Notes under the pieces: model-generated
Seen by the model: the letters and a program-made list of their open reading frames with translations, nothing else
Database searches by the model: none
What the model was told of the DNA's origin: nothing
Position numbers and translations under genes: made by a program
Assembly (NCBI GenBank): GCA_035555315.1
Contig: DATMGU010000095.1
Span: forward strand, 1 to 64,000
Direction: 5' to 3'
Length of the DNA: 64,000 bases
From: DATMGU01 sp035555315
Lineage (GTDB): Bacteria; Pseudomonadota; Alphaproteobacteria; ATCC43930; CGMCC-115725
In this document: in pieces, positions 1 to 8,145 of the stretch
How the letters are laid out: each line of letters starts with the position of its first letter
How positions within the stretch are numbered: the stretch's first letter is position 1

Positions 1-2
1 GG

Positions 3-545
3 CACCGGCGCAAGGCCCAGGTCGGACGCATCGTGAAGCAGGCGATCAATGCCGAGCTCACCGGGATCAAGGCCTACCAGCGGGAAAGAGAGCTGCGGGA
101 GCGGCTGGAAGACGAGGATGTCGAGACCGATATCGGCGATCGTCCGATCGGCGAGATCATCGCCCGGATCTGCTGGGATCTGGGGCTCGATCCGAATTGG
201 CGCCGCTGGGCGGAAGATCATTGGGCGGTGCAGGAAGCCCGGACCAAGGCGCCGGGGTCGCCTTATGCCGAGTGGGGCGATGAGGAGGACGAGGAAGACG
301 AGACCGATGAAGAAACTCTCGAAGATCCGCCGGACGGGGACGAAGCGGAGGATATTCGGCCGGTAGAAGCTCAGGCGGCGGCGGAAGAACCGGCCGCAGC
401 GCCGGTTCCGGAAGATCCGTTCTCGACCCCCGACTACGCGGCGCACCGGGCCGATGCCGTGGAGTATCTGCGCTCCGTCTTCTCGGGCGATCGGTTCGCC
501 GGGCTGAGACCGCGCGGCACCGCCACGGGCAGCGATCCGCCGTGA
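3..545 (+). CDS. Hypothetical acidic protein, 5'-truncated by the window edge
   Basis: The frame is open from the first bases, so this is the C-terminal part (about 180 residues) of a longer protein. A GTG at position 33 is possible but has no ribosome-binding site. The first half is basic and probably helical and includes a tryptophan-rich stretch. It is followed by a strongly acidic Glu/Asp run around residues 75-110 and a proline/alanine-rich linker. I recognise no family and no catalytic motif, so no function is proposed. It is followed by a 430-bp gene-free region with palindromic repeats. Confidence 0.6.
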   Translation, partial: HRRKAQVGRIVKQAINAELTGIKAYQRERELRERLEDEDVETDIGDRPIGEIIARICWDLGLDPNWRRWAEDHWAVQEARTKAPGSPYAEWGDEEDEEDETDEETLEDPPDGDEAEDIRPVEAQAAAEEPAAAPVPEDPFSTPDYAAHRADAVEYLRSVFSGDRFAGLRPRGTATGSDPP

Positions 546-614
546 GGGCGGCGTCATCGCTGATTAGAGGATCATTGTGACTCGTCGGACTGTCTGATCG
601 CGACCCACTCTGCT

Positions 615-657
615 CCTCTCCGCCCCTGGGGGCGGAGAGGTTGGGTGAGGTGGGGGA
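615..657 (+). repeat. Palindromic repeat element, copy 1
   Basis: A perfect 11-bp hairpin, arms CCTCTCCGCCC (615-625) and GGGCGGAGAGG (630-640) with a CTGG loop, is followed by a tail TTGGGTGAGGTGGGG. Copy 2 at 776-817 is the same unit, including the tail, in inverted orientation. Related hairpins occur at 23436-23466 and, as a half-copy, at about 35804. This resembles REP/BIME-type dispersed elements. Confidence 0.75.
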
Positions 658-775
658 CGGCACCGGCCTCGACACGGGAACATCGATGGCACCGCACGGC
701 TATTCGGTCATTCGGCTTTTGAAAACAGCAAGATCATCGGCGGTGCGCGGTGGGCGGTCGTCCTTGTGCCGGAAA

Positions 776-817
776 CACCCCACCTCACCCAACCTCTCCG
801 CCCCGCCGGCGGAGAGG
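776..817 (-). repeat. Palindromic repeat element, copy 2 (inverted)
   Basis: This copy reads as the reverse complement of copy 1. The tail CCCCACCTCACCCAA comes first, then the arms CCTCTCCGCC (793-802) and GGCGGAGAGG (808-817). The two copies lie about 120 bp apart facing each other, as in bacterial interspersed mosaic elements, and could fold into one large cruciform. Confidence 0.75.
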
Positions 818-978
818 GGCAGGTCGGTGATTGCACGGCGGGTCTCCATGCCCGCCTTCTTGGTCGCCGTTCCGGCGAGGCGGGCGCGGAGGCCCGCCCT
901 ACTGAGCTAAGGGCGCGTTCCAATCCGTCCGTGCCTGGTGCTATCCTCGCCGGCCCGCGCACGGGAGTTTTCGCGCGA

Positions 979-1710
979 TCAGCTTTTCAGGCCCGCCGCG
1001 AGCGGCGCCACGGTCGCGATCCCGCCCTCCTCGCAGCAGCCGAGTTGCCGGACCTTCGCCGCCAGGGCGTGCAGCCGGCGATCCGACAGGTTCAGCGCGT
1101 CGAGCGCCTCGATCGTGCGGAACAGGTAATCGGCGCAGCGGCCGAGGCGGCCGCTCGCCGAGGCCAGCACGCGGGCCACGGTGTCGTCGTCCAGCCGGCC
1201 GGCATAGCGTGGATGGCGGTGGTTCATGGTGAAGGCGACCGCCGTGACGGGGCCTTCGGCGGTTTCGACGCGGACCCAGCGGGGCGCATAGGCGTCGCTC
1301 AGCATCTCGCGGCGCCAGACGACCTCCAACTCGGTCGCAACCACATCGGCGGCGATCCGGAAGGCCATGCCGGTGCAGCTGCCGCCCGGCTCCAGCGCCA
1401 GGGTCAGCCCCGGCTGTTCCGGGCTGCCGCGTCCCAGATGGGTCCATAAGCAGAATTGGCGGTGCCGGCCGATCACGCGGCCAGGGCGCTGCTCGACGAA
1501 ATGGAAGGCGGGGTTCCAGATCAGCGAGCCATAGCCGAACACCCAGACCGGCTCGTCGGCGGCCCGACCGGCCAGCATCGCCGCCCGGGACGCGGCGAGT
1601 TCCTCATCGGTCAGGATCCGCATGCCGCCATTGATGGCGGCGACGCGCATCACACCGCTCATGATGGTATCGCGGGTCAGCTGAAACGGCGGCTCGATCG
1701 GATCGGTCAT
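979..1710 (-). CDS. ChaC-type gamma-glutamylcyclotransferase
   Basis: Members of this family cleave glutathione (or gamma-glutamyl peptides) to 5-oxoproline and Cys-Gly in the cytoplasm. The signature YGSLIWNP lies at residues 60-67, and the rest of the 243-residue protein has the length and layout of ChaC proteins, including the following FVE-QRPG-V-G and HRHPRYAG segments. No signal peptide is visible. Starts at residues 1, 17 or 21 are all possible; the longest is given. Its product, 5-oxoproline, is the classic substrate of the hydantoinase/5-oxoprolinase family, and a fused member of that family is encoded at 37.5-41.3 kb. That link is inference only. The gene is monocistronic here. Confidence 0.85.
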   Translation of the reverse strand: MTDPIEPPFQLTRDTIMSGVMRVAAINGGMRILTDEELAASRAAMLAGRAADEPVWVFGYGSLIWNPAFHFVEQRPGRVIGRHRQFCLWTHLGRGSPEQPGLTLALEPGGSCTGMAFRIAADVVATELEVVWRREMLSDAYAPRWVRVETAEGPVTAVAFTMNHRHPRYAGRLDDDTVARVLASASGRLGRCADYLFRTIEALDALNLSDRRLHALAAKVRQLGCCEEGGIATVAPLAAGLKS

Positions 1711-1912
1711 GCTCGGCTGACGCTTTCAAGCTCTGGGCCAACTGCGCGACACCGCGCGGCGGGCGGCCCAGAGCAAACTGAGCCTGGGGTAAACTAAGCC
1801 CAGAGCAAACGGCAGCCGAGGCCATGCCGTCAAGTCGCCAACCGTTACGTCATGTCGGGGACATCCCGCTCACCGGCGGGCGGCTCGGCCCAATCGAGGC
1901 GCGAAAACGCGC
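1711..1912. other. Gene-free spacer after the ben operon
   Basis: This spacer lies between the end of benD and the start of the ChaC gene. It contains a 13-bp direct repeat (GCCCAGAGCAAAC, near 1768 and 1798) and no supported gene. The promoter of the ChaC gene should lie in its left part, but I see no clear -35/-10 pair. Confidence 0.4.
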
Positions 1913-2698
1913 TCAACCAAGATCGCCGCCGGCGACCGGCAGTGTGGTGCCCGTGATGTAGGACGCCTCGCTGGAGGCGAGGAACAGGATCGCCGCCGCC
2001 TGCTCGTCGAGCGTGCCATAGCGCTTCATGAGGCTCGATTCCGTGGTCTGGTCGACGATGCGTTGATACCAGAGCCGTTCCTGGGCGCTCTGCTCCGCCG
2101 GATTGCGCGGCACGCGGCGCGGCGGGGCCTCGGTGCCGCCGGGTGCCGTGCCGACGACCCTGATGCCGTGCTCGGCATATTCGAAGGCCAGCGACGCGGT
2201 CAGGGCGTTCACACCACCCTTGGCGGCCGCGTAGGGCGCGCGGTTCACGCCGCGCGTCGCCACCGACGAGACATTGACGATGACGCCCTCGTTCCGGGCG
2301 ATCATATGGGGCAGGACGGCGCGGCAGCACCACAGGGTCGGGAACAGCGACCGGCGGATCTCCGCGTCGATTTCCGCCTCCCGATACTCGGCATAGGGCT
2401 TCGCCCAGATCGTGCCGCCGACATTGTTGACCAGGACGTCGATCCGCCCGAACCGCTCGACCGCTTGCGCCATCGCGGTTTCGGCGCCGTCGAATCTCTC
2501 CAGATCGGCAAGGACCGCGAGCGCGGCGACGCCCTCCGCCGTGAGGTCCCGCGCCAGCTCGACGACGAAATCCGCCCGATCGACGAGGACGAGGTGAGCC
2601 CCCTCGCGCGCGGCGTTGACGGCCACGGTCCGGCCGATGCCTTGCGCGGCACCGGTCACGACCATGATCTTGCCGTCGAACCGGCGGCGGCCGGTCAC
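1913..2698 (-). CDS. benD: Dihydroxycyclohexadiene carboxylate dehydrogenase (benzoate diol dehydrogenase)
   Basis: BenD oxidises and decarboxylates the cis-diol made from benzoate (1,6-dihydroxycyclohexa-2,4-diene-1-carboxylate) to catechol with NAD+. It is a classical short-chain dehydrogenase of 261 residues. The nucleotide-binding motif TGAAQGIG is at residues 15-22, NNVGG at 91-95, the catalytic Ser near 144, and Tyr156 and Lys160 in YAAAK. The segment MKRYGTLDEQ near the C-terminus is typical of BenD/XylL. It is the last gene of the cat-ben operon and its start overlaps the stop of benC by 4 bp, so the two are translationally coupled. Assignment rests on the family motifs plus the adjacent benABC. 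Confidence 0.93.
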   Translation of the reverse strand: MTGRRRFDGKIMVVTGAAQGIGRTVAVNAAREGAHLVLVDRADFVVELARDLTAEGVAALAVLADLERFDGAETAMAQAVERFGRIDVLVNNVGGTIWAKPYAEYREAEIDAEIRRSLFPTLWCCRAVLPHMIARNEGVIVNVSSVATRGVNRAPYAAAKGGVNALTASLAFEYAEHGIRVVGTAPGGTEAPPRRVPRNPAEQSAQERLWYQRIVDQTTESSLMKRYGTLDEQAAAILFLASSEASYITGTTLPVAGGDLG

Positions 2699-3714
2699 GC
2701 CGCCCCACCGGCGCTCGGCGCGAATTTCTCAGTGTGAAAATGCGCCGGGGTTATCTGGTGCTGGTGAAAATGCAGGCGAACCGCCTCGACCATGGGCGGC
2801 GGCCCACAGAGATAGACATCCACATCGCCGTTATGGAGGCATGCCGGCGGGAGATGCTGCGTGACGTACCCTTTGCGGGAATGCGTGCTGTCCTGGTCCG
2901 CGACGCAGGTGGCGAAGGTCAGGCCGGGAAGCTTCCGGGCGAACGCCTCAAGCTCCGCCAAGCGCACCAGGTCGCGGTCCTTGGTGACGCCATAGACCAG
3001 ATGGATCGGTTGGGCGCAGCCACTCTCGGCAAGGCGGCCCAACATCGACAGGAAGGGCGCCAGCCCGGTGCCGCCCGCGAGCATCAGCAGCGGGCGCTCG
3101 ACGTCGCGCAGATAGAAGCTGCCGCGCGGCCCCGCGAGGGTAAGGCGATCGCCGCGTTTGGCGCGGCCGGTCAGATAGCCGCTCATGAGCCCGCCCGGCA
3201 CGTTGCGGATGAGGAAGCGGGCGGTGGCCGACCCGGGCACGGAGCTGAAGGAATAGGCGCGGGTCTCGGCGCTGCCCGGCACGCCGATAGTGACGTATTG
3301 TCCGGGCAGGAAGTCGAGGTCGGCGGGATCTTCGAGCGCGACGGTGAGACCGATTGTGCTGTCGGACAGGCTCTCCACATCCGCGAGCACCCCGTGGCGT
3401 TCGCCCGGCTGTATCTTGCAGGCCGCCGAGGAGGCCGCGATCCGGATCACGCAATCGCTCCCGGGCCGCATCTGGCAGGGCAGGCAATAGCCCTCGGCCG
3501 CCTCCTCGTCGGTCAGGGCATCCTCGATATAGGAACCGCCATCGTAGGACCCCGCCTCGCAGAAGGCCTTGCAGGTCCCGCAGGCGCCGTCGCGGCAATC
3601 GAGCGGGATGTTGACGCCCTGGCGATAGGCGGCGTCCGCGACCGTCTCGCTTGGCGCGCCATCGATGAAGCGGGTGACCCCGTCCTCGAAATTGAGCGCG
3701 ATATGGAAGCTCAT
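2695..3714 (-). CDS. benC: Benzoate 1,2-dioxygenase electron-transfer component (ferredoxin-NADH reductase)
   Basis: BenC passes electrons from NADH through FAD and a [2Fe-2S] cluster to the oxygenase BenAB. The 339-residue protein has an N-terminal plant-type ferredoxin domain with Cys40, Cys45, Cys48 and a CLPC pair (77 and 80) supplying the fourth ligand. It then has an FAD-binding domain (RAYSFSS) and an NAD-binding domain (LAGGTGLAPF). This ferredoxin-first order is that of BenC/XylZ. It lies 45 bp after benB and overlaps benD by 4 bp. Confidence 0.95.
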   Translation of the reverse strand: MSFHIALNFEDGVTRFIDGAPSETVADAAYRQGVNIPLDCRDGACGTCKAFCEAGSYDGGSYIEDALTDEEAAEGYCLPCQMRPGSDCVIRIAASSAACKIQPGERHGVLADVESLSDSTIGLTVALEDPADLDFLPGQYVTIGVPGSAETRAYSFSSVPGSATARFLIRNVPGGLMSGYLTGRAKRGDRLTLAGPRGSFYLRDVERPLLMLAGGTGLAPFLSMLGRLAESGCAQPIHLVYGVTKDRDLVRLAELEAFARKLPGLTFATCVADQDSTHSRKGYVTQHLPPACLHNGDVDVYLCGPPPMVEAVRLHFHQHQITPAHFHTEKFAPSAGGAA

Positions 3715-3759
3715 GGGGCCTCTCCCCCGACCGCTCTGGAGCGGCCAGATGTGATAGAG

Positions 3760-4251
3760 TCAGATGTGATAGATATCGACGACGTGGTGGATGTAGTCGT
3801 TCTTCAGGACGACCTTCTTGCGCGCGATGAGCGGGCTCTCGCCGGACGTGTCGAGCGTATAGAACGACGTGCCGAAATGGGTGTCGGTCGCCTTGTAGCG
3901 AAAGCTGAAGGTGACCCAGTTGAAGCGCAGCGCGCAGACCTGCGCCGTCTGCTCGACGATCTCGATATTGCTGATGTTATGAGACGTCCGCGCTTCGGGC
4001 AGGCTGGTGGCGCTCGACCGCTCCGTCTTGATCCGGAACACCCGATCCTCCAACCCGCCTCGGTTGCCGTAATAGATCAGCGATATCTCGCGCTGGGGAT
4101 CGGTGACGAGCGTGCCGTCATCGTCCCAGGCGGGCATCCAGAATTCGGCATCCGGCCGATAGAGCTGGAGCCAGTCGTCCCAGCTCTTGTCGTCAAGCAG
4201 CCGGGCCTCGCGGAACAGGAATTCCCGGGCGGCGCCATAGGAGATCGTCAT
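3760..4251 (-). CDS. benB: Benzoate 1,2-dioxygenase small (beta) subunit
   Basis: This is the structural beta subunit of the ring-hydroxylating dioxygenase, with an NTF2-like fold of 163 residues. It forms the hexamer with BenA and carries no redox centre. The length, the aromatic-rich N-terminus and the C-terminal DYIHHVVDIYHI segment fit the family. Its start overlaps the stop of benA by 4 bp, which matches the equal stoichiometry of the two subunits. Confidence 0.94.
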   Translation of the reverse strand: MTISYGAAREFLFREARLLDDKSWDDWLQLYRPDAEFWMPAWDDDGTLVTDPQREISLIYYGNRGGLEDRVFRIKTERSSATSLPEARTSHNISNIEIVEQTAQVCALRFNWVTFSFRYKATDTHFGTSFYTLDTSGESPLIARKKVVLKNDYIHHVVDIYHI

Positions 4252-5603
4252 GAGCGTTCCCCTTGCGCCTCATCCGCGGCGAGGGCGCGTTGCATCGCAT
4301 GGCGCCAATATTGGTGCTGGACGACGAACAGCCCCTCATCCTCGGTGCGGCGGCCGCTGAGCCGCGGCTTCAGGCCGATCGCATCGGCGTTTTCGTCCGG
4401 TCCCTTCAACCAATGGGTGGCGCCGCGGCTCATGTCGCTCCATTCCGCGGCTTGGCCCATATAGCCGATCTGACAGGCGCGAAACTCCTCCAGATCGTCC
4501 GGCGTCGCCATGCCGGTGGCATTGAAGAAATCCTCGTATTGGCGGATGCGGTGGGTGCGCGCCGACGCACTCTCGTTCTTCGGCGCGATGCAGTAGATCG
4601 TGACCTCGGTCTTATCGACCGAGATGGGCCGGTAGGTCCGGATCTGCGAGCTGAACTGATCCATCAGGTAGACGTTGGGATAGAGGCAGAGGTTGCGCGA
4701 ATTGCCGATCATCCAGTCGGTGCGCGCCTGCCCGAACTGGGCGATCAGTTCCTCGCGGCGCTCGTAGAGCGGCCGGTCCTCCGGATTGGACCAGCGCGTC
4801 CAGAGCAGCAGATGGCCATGCTCGAAGGAATAGAACCCGCCCCCCTGCTTGGCCCAGCTGCCCGCATCCATGGCGCGGACCACATCGGGATTGGCCGCCG
4901 CCTTGCGCCGGTTGGTCGTCGCGGCGTAATTCCAGTGGACCGCGCTTACGTGATACCCGTCGGCGCCGTTTTCGGTCTGCAGCTTCCAGTTGCCGTCATA
5001 GATATAGGACGACGAGCCGCGCAGCACCTCGAGACCGTCCGGCGACTGGTCGACGATGAGATCGATGATCGCCGCCGCCTCGCCCAGATGCTCCGTGAGC
5101 GGCAGCACGTCCGGGTTGAGGCTGCCGAACAGGAAGCCGCGATAGGCTTCGAAGCGGGCGACCTTCTTCAGATCGTGGGAGCCGTCCTGATCGAAAGTCG
5201 CCGGGTAGCCGGCATCGTTCGGATCCTTGACCTTCAGCAGCTTGCCGGAATTGTTGAAGGTCCAGCCGTGGAACGGGCAGGTATAGGTCGCCTTGTTCGC
5301 CCGCTTGTGACGGCACAGCATCGCCCCGCGATGGCTGCAGGCATTGATGAAGGCGTTGAGTTCGCCATTCTTGTTGCGGGCGATGAAGATCGGCTGCCGG
5401 CCCATATAGGTCGTGAAATAGTCGTTCTTCTCGGGGATCTGGCTCTCATGGGCGAGATAGATCCAATTGCCCTCGAAGATATGCTTCATCTCCAGCTCGA
5501 ACAGCGCCGGATCCGTGAAGATATCGCGCCGGCATCGGTAGATGCCGTTCGCCTCGTCTTCGACCACGGCCGTATCGAGCCGCTCCATCAGATTGACCGA
5601 CAT
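4248..5603 (-). CDS. benA: Benzoate 1,2-dioxygenase large (alpha) subunit
   Basis: This subunit hydroxylates benzoate at carbons 1 and 2 using O2 and electrons from BenC. At 451 residues it has the expected length. The Rieske [2Fe-2S] ligands are Cys89-X-His91 and Cys109-X2-His112. The mononuclear-iron region contains ENGADGYHVSAVHW. It lies 29 bp downstream of catA in the same operon. The neighbours (benB, benC, benD, catA) make benzoate or a substituted benzoate the likely substrate; toluate and anthranilate cannot be excluded by sequence alone. Confidence 0.95.
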   Translation of the reverse strand: MSVNLMERLDTAVVEDEANGIYRCRRDIFTDPALFELEMKHIFEGNWIYLAHESQIPEKNDYFTTYMGRQPIFIARNKNGELNAFINACSHRGAMLCRHKRANKATYTCPFHGWTFNNSGKLLKVKDPNDAGYPATFDQDGSHDLKKVARFEAYRGFLFGSLNPDVLPLTEHLGEAAAIIDLIVDQSPDGLEVLRGSSSYIYDGNWKLQTENGADGYHVSAVHWNYAATTNRRKAAANPDVVRAMDAGSWAKQGGGFYSFEHGHLLLWTRWSNPEDRPLYERREELIAQFGQARTDWMIGNSRNLCLYPNVYLMDQFSSQIRTYRPISVDKTEVTIYCIAPKNESASARTHRIRQYEDFFNATGMATPDDLEEFRACQIGYMGQAAEWSDMSRGATHWLKGPDENADAIGLKPRLSGRRTEDEGLFVVQHQYWRHAMQRALAADEAQGERS

Positions 5604-5632
5604 GGCGTTCCCTCCCTTTTTTGCGCGAACCG

Positions 5633-6547
5633 TCAGGCTTTTACGCGGGGCCGGTCGATCAACGTCGCGGGAATACCCTCGACCGCCTTGGGCAGCGCGA
5701 AATCGAAGGTGATCGTAGTGAACGGCCGGTTGACGCCGTGATCGCGCAGCTCGGCCGGATCCGCGTGATGGACCACCTCGGGAATGAGCTCATCGCGGGT
5801 GGCGAAGGCGAAGTCGTCATAGGTATACGCGTCGCCCTTGATGTTGATCTGCGTGGTCAGTTGCCGGTAGCCCGGCGCCGACACCATGAAATGGACATGG
5901 GCGGGACGACGGCCGTGGCGGCCGAGCAGATCGAGGAGGTGCTGGGTCGGGCCATCGGGCGGGCAGCCATAGCCGGATGGCATGATGCTGCGGAACCGAT
6001 AGCGTCCCTCGGCATCGGCGATGATCGTGCGGCGCAGGTTGAAGTCGCTCTGGCTGTTGTCGAAGAACGAATAATTGCCGAGCGTATTGGCGTGCCAGAC
6101 CTCGACGACGGCGCCCGGGATCGGCTTGCCCGACGCATCCTTCACCTGACCGTCCATGAACAGGATCTCGCCCTCATCCGTATCGTCGTCGATGCGCGCC
6201 TCGCCATGGTTGACCGGCGCCCCCGCGACATAGAGCGGTCCCTCGATCGTGCGCGGCGTGGTGCCGGGATCGATGCCGACCTCCCGCTCCTTCTCGTCCA
6301 GCCGGAGGTCGAAATAATGCTCGATGCCCAATCCGGCCGCGAGCAGCGCCGCCTCGTTCGATTTTCCGAGGTCGGTCACATAGGTCAGCGCCGTCCAGAA
6401 TTCCTCGGGTTTGATGTCGAGGTCGTCGATCGTGATGAAGAGATCGAGCAGCAAGCGGTCGACAATCGTCTTGACCCGCTCGTTCGCGGGCTTGATCTGG
6501 GTTCCGGCGATCCGCGCCGCCAATTGCTTGATTTGGGTCTTCTGCAT
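5633..6547 (-). CDS. catA: Catechol 1,2-dioxygenase
   Basis: Intradiol ring cleavage of catechol to cis,cis-muconate with a non-haem Fe(III). The 304-residue protein has an N-terminal helical dimerisation domain (about 1-100). The catalytic beta-sandwich follows, with the iron ligands visible as the tyrosine of GPLYVAG, the tyrosine of PSGYGCP and two histidines in RPAHVHF. The gene sits 40 bp after catC and 29 bp before benA. Confidence 0.95.
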   Translation of the reverse strand: MQKTQIKQLAARIAGTQIKPANERVKTIVDRLLLDLFITIDDLDIKPEEFWTALTYVTDLGKSNEAALLAAGLGIEHYFDLRLDEKEREVGIDPGTTPRTIEGPLYVAGAPVNHGEARIDDDTDEGEILFMDGQVKDASGKPIPGAVVEVWHANTLGNYSFFDNSQSDFNLRRTIIADAEGRYRFRSIMPSGYGCPPDGPTQHLLDLLGRHGRRPAHVHFMVSAPGYRQLTTQINIKGDAYTYDDFAFATRDELIPEVVHHADPAELRDHGVNRPFTTITFDFALPKAVEGIPATLIDRPRVKA

Positions 6548-6587
6548 GTTCCCCTCCTGGGTTTTGGTTTTTGTTGTGGTTTCGGGT

Positions 6588-6878
6588 TCAGCGATCGTCC
6601 TCGATGATCGAGGACGGGTGGCGGCACAGGGCGGTCACCGTCATGGTCATGAAGGGGAAGAGCGGCAGGGAGCTCAGGATCGCGTGGAGCTCGTCATGGC
6701 TCGCCACATCGAAAATGCTGACGTTGGCGTAGCGACCGGCGATGCGCCAGAGATAACGCCACTTGCCCTCCCGCTGGAACTTTTGGGCAAGCTCGCGCTC
6801 CCTGCGCTTGAGGTCGTCGGCCTGCGCGGACGGCATGTCATGGGGCAGGCGGACATCCATTTCGACCTGGAACAGCAT
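6588..6878 (-). CDS. catC: Muconolactone delta-isomerase
   Basis: Converts muconolactone to beta-ketoadipate enol-lactone. At 96 residues it is the normal size for CatC, and its beginning (MLFQVEMDVRLP) and WRIAGRYANVSIFDV core are typical of the family. It lies 2 bp after catB and 40 bp before catA. The next step (enol-lactone hydrolase, pcaD/catD) and the thiolytic end of the beta-ketoadipate pathway are not in this window. Confidence 0.95.
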   Translation of the reverse strand: MLFQVEMDVRLPHDMPSAQADDLKRRERELAQKFQREGKWRYLWRIAGRYANVSIFDVASHDELHAILSSLPLFPFMTMTVTALCRHPSSIIEDDR

Positions 6879-6880
6879 GA

Positions 6881-8041
6881 TCAGGCCCTCGCGATCTTCG
6901 GGATGCTGTGGGTCCGTTCCGTCGGCCGATCGCGCCGGAAGAAATCGACGCGATCGTCGTCGAGCTCGATACCGAGGCCGGGCTTGTTCGGGACCTGCAA
7001 AGCGAAGTCCCCATAGCTGAGCGGCTCGACGAGAATTTCCTCGGTCAGCAGCAGCGGGCCGAACAGCTCGGTGCCCCAGGCGAGCTTGGGAAACGTCGAA
7101 AAGAGATGGGCGGACGCGACTGTGCCGATCGCCGCTTCAAGCATGGTGCCGCCATAGAGGCCGATACCTGCGGCATCCGCGATCGCACCGACCCTACCGG
7201 CGGCGAACAGCCCGCCGGACTGGGCGACCTTGACGGCGAAGACGTCCGCGGCGCCGCGCGCGGCGATGTCGAACGCGTCCTCCGGGCCATGCAGGGATTC
7301 ATCCGCCATCAGCGGGACGATGAAGCGCGCGGCGAGCCGTGCCTGCCCCGGCCGGTTGCCGCGCGGGATCGGCTGCTCGACCAGATCGACGCCGGCCGAT
7401 TCCAGCATGGCGATGCCCCGCGCGGCGGTCGCTTCATCCCAGGCCTGATTGACATCGACCCGGACGCTCGCCCGGTCGCCCATCGCCCTCTTGATGGCGG
7501 CGACATGAGCGACGTCGTCCTCGACGTCTCGCTTGCCGATCTTGAGCTTGAAGATATCGTGCCGGCGCAGATCCAGCATCCGTTCGGCCTCGTCGATATC
7601 CTGCGCCGTGTCGCCGCTGGCCAGGGTCCAGGCGACCGGCAGCGCGTCACGCTGACGGCCGCCGAGCAGTTCCGACACCGGCAGCCCGACACGCTTGGCC
7701 TGGGCATCGAGGAGCGCCATCTCCACCGCCGATTTGGCGAAATGATTGCCGACGACGGATCGGCCGATGCCCGCCATCATCGCCGCGACGCGGGACGGGT
7801 CCGACAAGCGCAGCAGCGGCGCCATATAGGTATCGATGGCGAGCTTGATGCTCTCGGGACTCTCGTCGCCATAACTCAAGCCGCCGATCGTCGTCCCTTC
7901 GCCGAGGCCGATGATCCCGTCTGAGCAGTGGATCCGGAGCACCACGATCGTCTGCCGATGCATCGTCGCCATCGACAGCACATGCGGGCGAATGGTCGGG
8001 AGATCTACCAAAAAGGTATCGACTCGCTCGATCAGCAACAT
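6881..8041 (-). CDS. catB: Muconate cycloisomerase
   Basis: Cycloisomerises cis,cis-muconate to muconolactone. It is an enolase-superfamily enzyme of 386 residues. Visible active-site elements are the KLKIG lysine pair, metal ligands in VDVNQAW, LVEQP and MADES, and the C-terminal-half lysine in DVFAVKVAQSGG. It is the first gene of the operon, preceded by a GGAAG ribosome-binding site. Its promoter and LysR operator lie in the 104-bp gap to the divergent regulator. Confidence 0.95.
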   Translation of the reverse strand: MLLIERVDTFLVDLPTIRPHVLSMATMHRQTIVVLRIHCSDGIIGLGEGTTIGGLSYGDESPESIKLAIDTYMAPLLRLSDPSRVAAMMAGIGRSVVGNHFAKSAVEMALLDAQAKRVGLPVSELLGGRQRDALPVAWTLASGDTAQDIDEAERMLDLRRHDIFKLKIGKRDVEDDVAHVAAIKRAMGDRASVRVDVNQAWDEATAARGIAMLESAGVDLVEQPIPRGNRPGQARLAARFIVPLMADESLHGPEDAFDIAARGAADVFAVKVAQSGGLFAAGRVGAIADAAGIGLYGGTMLEAAIGTVASAHLFSTFPKLAWGTELFGPLLLTEEILVEPLSYGDFALQVPNKPGLGIELDDDRVDFFRRDRPTERTHSIPKIARA

Positions 8042-8077
8042 GTCGCTTCCGCCCTAAAAACCTTTTACTCACTTCAA

Positions 8078-8105
8078 AAGATAGGGCTTGCTCACCGGTT
8101 TGCAA
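8078..8105 (-). promoter_or_regulatory. Predicted cat-ben operon promoter
   Basis: On the minus strand a TTGCAA hexamer (8100-8105) is separated by 16 bp from TATCTT (8078-8083), placing transcription start near 8071, about 30 bp upstream of catB. The centre of the LysR operator at 8128-8142 then falls at about -64, the usual recognition-site position for LysR-type activators. Confidence 0.6.
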
Positions 8106-8127
8106 AAGACCATGTTTGTCTGAGATG

Positions 8128-8142
8128 ATACCTGTTAGGTAT
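8128..8142. promoter_or_regulatory. BenM/CatM-type LysR operator ATAC-N7-GTAT
   Basis: The sequence is an exact match to the ATAC-N7-GTAT consensus known for BenM and CatM of Acinetobacter, with a perfectly symmetric 4-bp core on each side. It lies 3 bp before the regulator's ATG and about 64 bp upstream of the predicted catB start point. It is therefore well placed to repress the regulator and activate the operon in response to muconate and/or benzoate. Confidence 0.75.
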
Positions 8143-8145
8143 AGT

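Larger units (their letters stand above)
546..978. other. Gene-free region with two inverted palindromic repeats
   Basis: I see no convincing gene in these 430 bases. Open frames here are short, lack ribosome-binding sites and run across the repeats. The recognisable content is two copies of a G+C-rich palindromic element in opposite orientation (615-657 and 776-817), described separately. The region lies between the 3' ends of a rightward and a leftward gene, so the hairpins may help end or protect both transcripts. Confidence 0.5.
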
